Shown here one piece after another: positions 62,263-64,000 of a DNA stretch of 64,000 bases (the stretch's first letter is position 1; each line of letters begins with the position of its first letter). The notes under the pieces were generated by a model, which saw only the letters and a program-made list of their open reading frames with translations, was not told the origin of the DNA and made no database searches. This DNA comes from an uncultured Anaerolineales bacterium (GTDB lineage Bacteria > Chloroflexota > Anaerolineae > Aggregatilineales > Aggregatilineaceae). Both the position numbers and the translations under genes were made by a program. The stretch is taken from the NCBI GenBank assembly GCA_937135955.1, contig CAKZOB010000052.1:36446-100445 (forward strand), written 5' to 3'.

Positions 62263-62973
62263 TCAGGCCTTTTCGACCTGGAGAAAGTCCAGTTCGACCG
62301 GTGTTTCGCGCCCGAAGAAGGACACGAGCACGCGCACCTTGGCTTTCTCCATGTCAATATCGCCGACCGTGCCGATAAACTCGTTGAACGGGCCGTCAAT
62401 GATGCGCACCTTCTGGCCAGGCCGGAACGTGACCTTGACCTTGGGCGCTTCGGCCTCCATGCGGCGCATGATCTGCGCCACTTCCTCCGGGCGTAGAGGG
62501 GTAGGCTCATTGCCCATCCCCACGAAGCCGGTCACGCCGGGAGTGTTGCGCACCACGTACCAGGAGTCTTCATCCATGATCATTTGCACCAGGATGTAGC
62601 CCGGAAAAACCCGGCGCTCGATGGTACGGCGCTTGCCTTCTCGAACCTCGATTTCTTCTTCGGTAGGCACCACCACGTCGAAGATTTTGTCTTGCATCCC
62701 CATCGTGGCGATGCGCTGTTCGATGGCATGGCGGACTTTGTTCTCCTGGCCGGAGTAGCAGTGGACGACATACCACTTGCGTTCGTCCTCCGGTTCTTCG
62801 GCAGCGCTGGTCGCCGCAGCCAGCACCGAAGGTTCCTGCTCGGGTTTGACCTGGTCAACCACAGCAGGCGTGCCCGGCTCCTCGTCGAGGTAGACAGGTT
62901 CCGGGTCGAAGTCTACGTCCTCGTCGTGATATTCTTCTTCATGATCAACCATACTCATACCCTCATCACTCAT
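62263..62973 (-). CDS. nusG: Transcription termination/antitermination factor NusG
   Basis: Binds RNA polymerase and couples transcription to translation. The 236-aa protein has an NGN domain beginning near residue 66 (RKWYVVHCYSGQENKVRHAI) and a KOW domain (FRPGQKVRIIDGPFNEFIGT, about 170-236). The first ~65 residues are an acidic extension (HEEEYHDEDVDFDPEP) absent from E. coli NusG. The ATG at 62973 is taken. An internal start further in is possible but would remove that extension. Confidence 0.95.
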   Translation of the reverse strand: MSDEGMSMVDHEEEYHDEDVDFDPEPVYLDEEPGTPAVVDQVKPEQEPSVLAAATSAAEEPEDERKWYVVHCYSGQENKVRHAIEQRIATMGMQDKIFDVVVPTEEEIEVREGKRRTIERRVFPGYILVQMIMDEDSWYVVRNTPGVTGFVGMGNEPTPLRPEEVAQIMRRMEAEAPKVKVTFRPGQKVRIIDGPFNEFIGTVGDIDMEKAKVRVLVSFFGRETPVELDFLQVEKA

Positions 62974-63029
62974 GCTCAGATCATGCGGACGTAGTGTGCG
63001 CGCCTCTGCGGTTGCAGACGGTCAATTCA

Positions 63030-63488
63030 CTAGATATGACGGCGCAGGGCGAAATAGCCGCCACTGACGAGCACGGCCACCGCAGCGGCCACAACCAGGA
63101 AAATCCACTCTGAATCGGCGTGAAATGCCTGGCGGAACCACCAGCTATAGAAAGCGTCCAGCAGGCCCAAGCCCACGGCAAAAGCCGCCGTGACGCCCAG
63201 CACTACGCTGGTCAGACGCGAAGTCTCCTCGCGCGAAGGCCAGGTTACTTTCTGCATCTCAGACGCCACGTCTTGGAAGTATGCCACCACGCTCCGTACG
63301 ACCGGAATGCGACTGAGCAGCCCTCCAGCGCTGAGGCTTCGTTCCGGCTTGCGCACGCCAGGCTTACGGGCAGGCTGAGCGCTCTCAACCGCCTCTTCTG
63401 CCCGCTCATTCTGCCGACGGCGCTCGGCAATTGCGGCGGGAGGGTCCGACTTCTGCTCGGCAATGCTACGAAATCGTGTGCGTGCCAC
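63030..63488 (-). CDS. secE: Protein translocase subunit SecE
   Basis: Essential small subunit of SecYEG. The 152-aa protein has the amphipathic helix and membrane segment typical of SecE (FQDVASEMQKVTWPSREETS, then VVLGVTAAFAVGLGLLDAFY) and a second C-terminal membrane segment (IFLVVAAAVAVLVSGGYFAL). A charged N-terminal extension of about 60 residues precedes them. The usual Gram-positive form has ~60-70 residues. It lies between tRNA(Trp) and nusG, which is the conserved place. Confidence 0.92.
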   Translation of the reverse strand: MARTRFRSIAEQKSDPPAAIAERRRQNERAEEAVESAQPARKPGVRKPERSLSAGGLLSRIPVVRSVVAYFQDVASEMQKVTWPSREETSRLTSVVLGVTAAFAVGLGLLDAFYSWWFRQAFHADSEWIFLVVAAAVAVLVSGGYFALRRHI

Positions 63489-63573
63489 AGTCTACTCCTC
63501 GGCGATACAATCGGCCTATACCAAGACACCGTCGCAAGGACGGTGTCTAAACGCAGTGAGCGAGTTCAGAAGG

Positions 63574-63646
<73 letters not shown>

Positions 63647-63690
63647 AACTGGCGGGGCGCTTAACACCCCGTTTGCACACCGATCGTCAG

Positions 63691-63858
63691 TTACTTGGTT
63701 TCGCGGTGCAGCGTATGCTTGCGGCAACGCGAGCAATACTTCATCAACTCCAGGCGCTGCGGATCGTTGCGCCGGTTCTTCATGGTGGTGTAGTTACGCT
63801 CCTTGCATTCACCGCAGGCGAGCGTAATCACCATACGGACATCCTTTTTCTTGGCCAT
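63691..63858 (-). CDS. rpmG: 50S ribosomal protein L33
   Basis: A 55-aa protein read from the minus strand: [20 protein letters not shown] at the start, with the zinc Cys pairs CGEC and CSRC and the [17 protein letters not shown] segment. It is of the Cys-containing (zinc) type. It lies between tuf and tRNA(Trp), as in many Chloroflexota and Firmicutes. Confidence 0.95.
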   Translation of the reverse strand: MAKKKDVRMVITLACGECKERNYTTMKNRRNDPQRLELMKYCSRCRKHTLHRETK

Positions 63859-63882
63859 CGTGTCTCTGTCCCGTTGGTCGGG

Positions 63883-63912
63883 AAAGACGGGCCAGCCCGA
63901 AACTGGCCCGTC
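63883..63912 (-). terminator. Terminator after tuf
   Basis: On the minus strand GACGGGCCAG pairs perfectly with CTGGCCCGTC around a 7-nt loop, followed by TTTCC. It lies 14 bp after the tuf stop. rpmG starts 24 bp beyond it. Confidence 0.75.
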
Positions 63913-63926
63913 ACCGTTCTAGACGC

Positions 63927-64000
63927 TCAGTCGAGGATTTCGGTGATGACGCCCGCGCCGACGGTCAGGCCACCCTCGCGGATAGCGAACTTGGAGCCTT
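63927..64000 (-). CDS. tuf: Elongation factor Tu, C-terminal end (runs off the window)
   Basis: The minus strand reads GSKFAIREGGLTVGAGVITE followed by ILD and stop, the nearly invariant C-terminus of EF-Tu. Only the last 24 residues are in the window. EF-Tu delivers aminoacyl-tRNA to the ribosome. Confidence 0.95.
   Translation of the reverse strand, partial: GSKFAIREGGLTVGAGVITEILD

Overview
The window is a 64-kb piece of a high-GC bacterial chromosome, most likely from the Chloroflexota (Anaerolineae-like). This is an inference from three things: an alternative complex III operon in place of a bc1 complex, actinobacterial/Chloroflexota-style housekeeping clusters, and the general look of the proteins. 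Almost every gene is housekeeping or metabolic. I see no prophage, CRISPR array, plasmid functions or transposase gene. LAYOUT. 1-6.8 kb (+): a partial hutI (-), then trmD, ffh, rpsP-khpA-rimM, dprA, manC and a DUF503 gene. 6.8-15.9 kb (-): two tandem dynamin-like GTPases, a TGS-uridine-kinase fusion, a GH13 amylase and an SH3b/mucin-like/zinc-ribbon membrane protein. 16.2-23.1 kb (-): an alternative complex III operon (actA, split actB1/actB2, actC, an actD-actE fusion, a diheme cytochrome c), ending in a clear terminator. 23.1-23.5 kb: an AT-rich divergent control region. 23.5-28.5 kb (+): a cell-wall-type cluster (MurA-like protein lacking catalytic residues, alpha/beta hydrolase, membrane-domain MurF, Ddl). 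28.5-35.8 kb: response regulator, glycosyltransferase, DUF123 protein, class I aldolase, a degenerate SDR, enoyl-CoA hydratase, a degenerate phosphoesterase-like protein and a NIF3 protein. 35.8-43.2 kb (-): sugar-type ABC permeases (one 836 aa), a GT-C membrane glycosyltransferase, deoC, and an ECF sigma factor with a small partner. 43.6-48.7 kb: zinc-ribbon/FHA protein, hutU, aldo/keto reductase, lspA and a DksA/TraR-like gene. 49-55.1 kb (-): an operon with a sigma70 promoter and an isoleucine-type T-box leader, encoding a GNAT acetyltransferase, a TPR protein, two paralogous membrane-anchored proteins and, last, ileS. 55.1-60.8 kb (-): sucCD, a soluble histidine kinase, fabH, and a second ECF sigma factor with a membrane-anchored partner. 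60.9-64 kb (-): tuf-rpmG-tRNA(Trp)-secE-nusG-rplK-rplA. NON-CODING STRUCTURE. Most longer gaps are filled by short palindromic elements of two families. Family B (15.9 and 43.3 kb) has terminal inverted repeats and 9-10 bp flanking direct repeats, as expected of non-autonomous transposons (MITEs). Family A (46.5, 48.8 and 58.3 kb) has related ends and strong internal hairpins. A copy at 1.2 kb is a chimera with one A end and one B end. The most interesting leads are these elements, the Ile T-box placed four protein genes ahead of ileS, the MurA-like protein without its Lys and Cys, and the unusual architecture of the complex III operon. No wholly novel system is proven by sequence reading alone.
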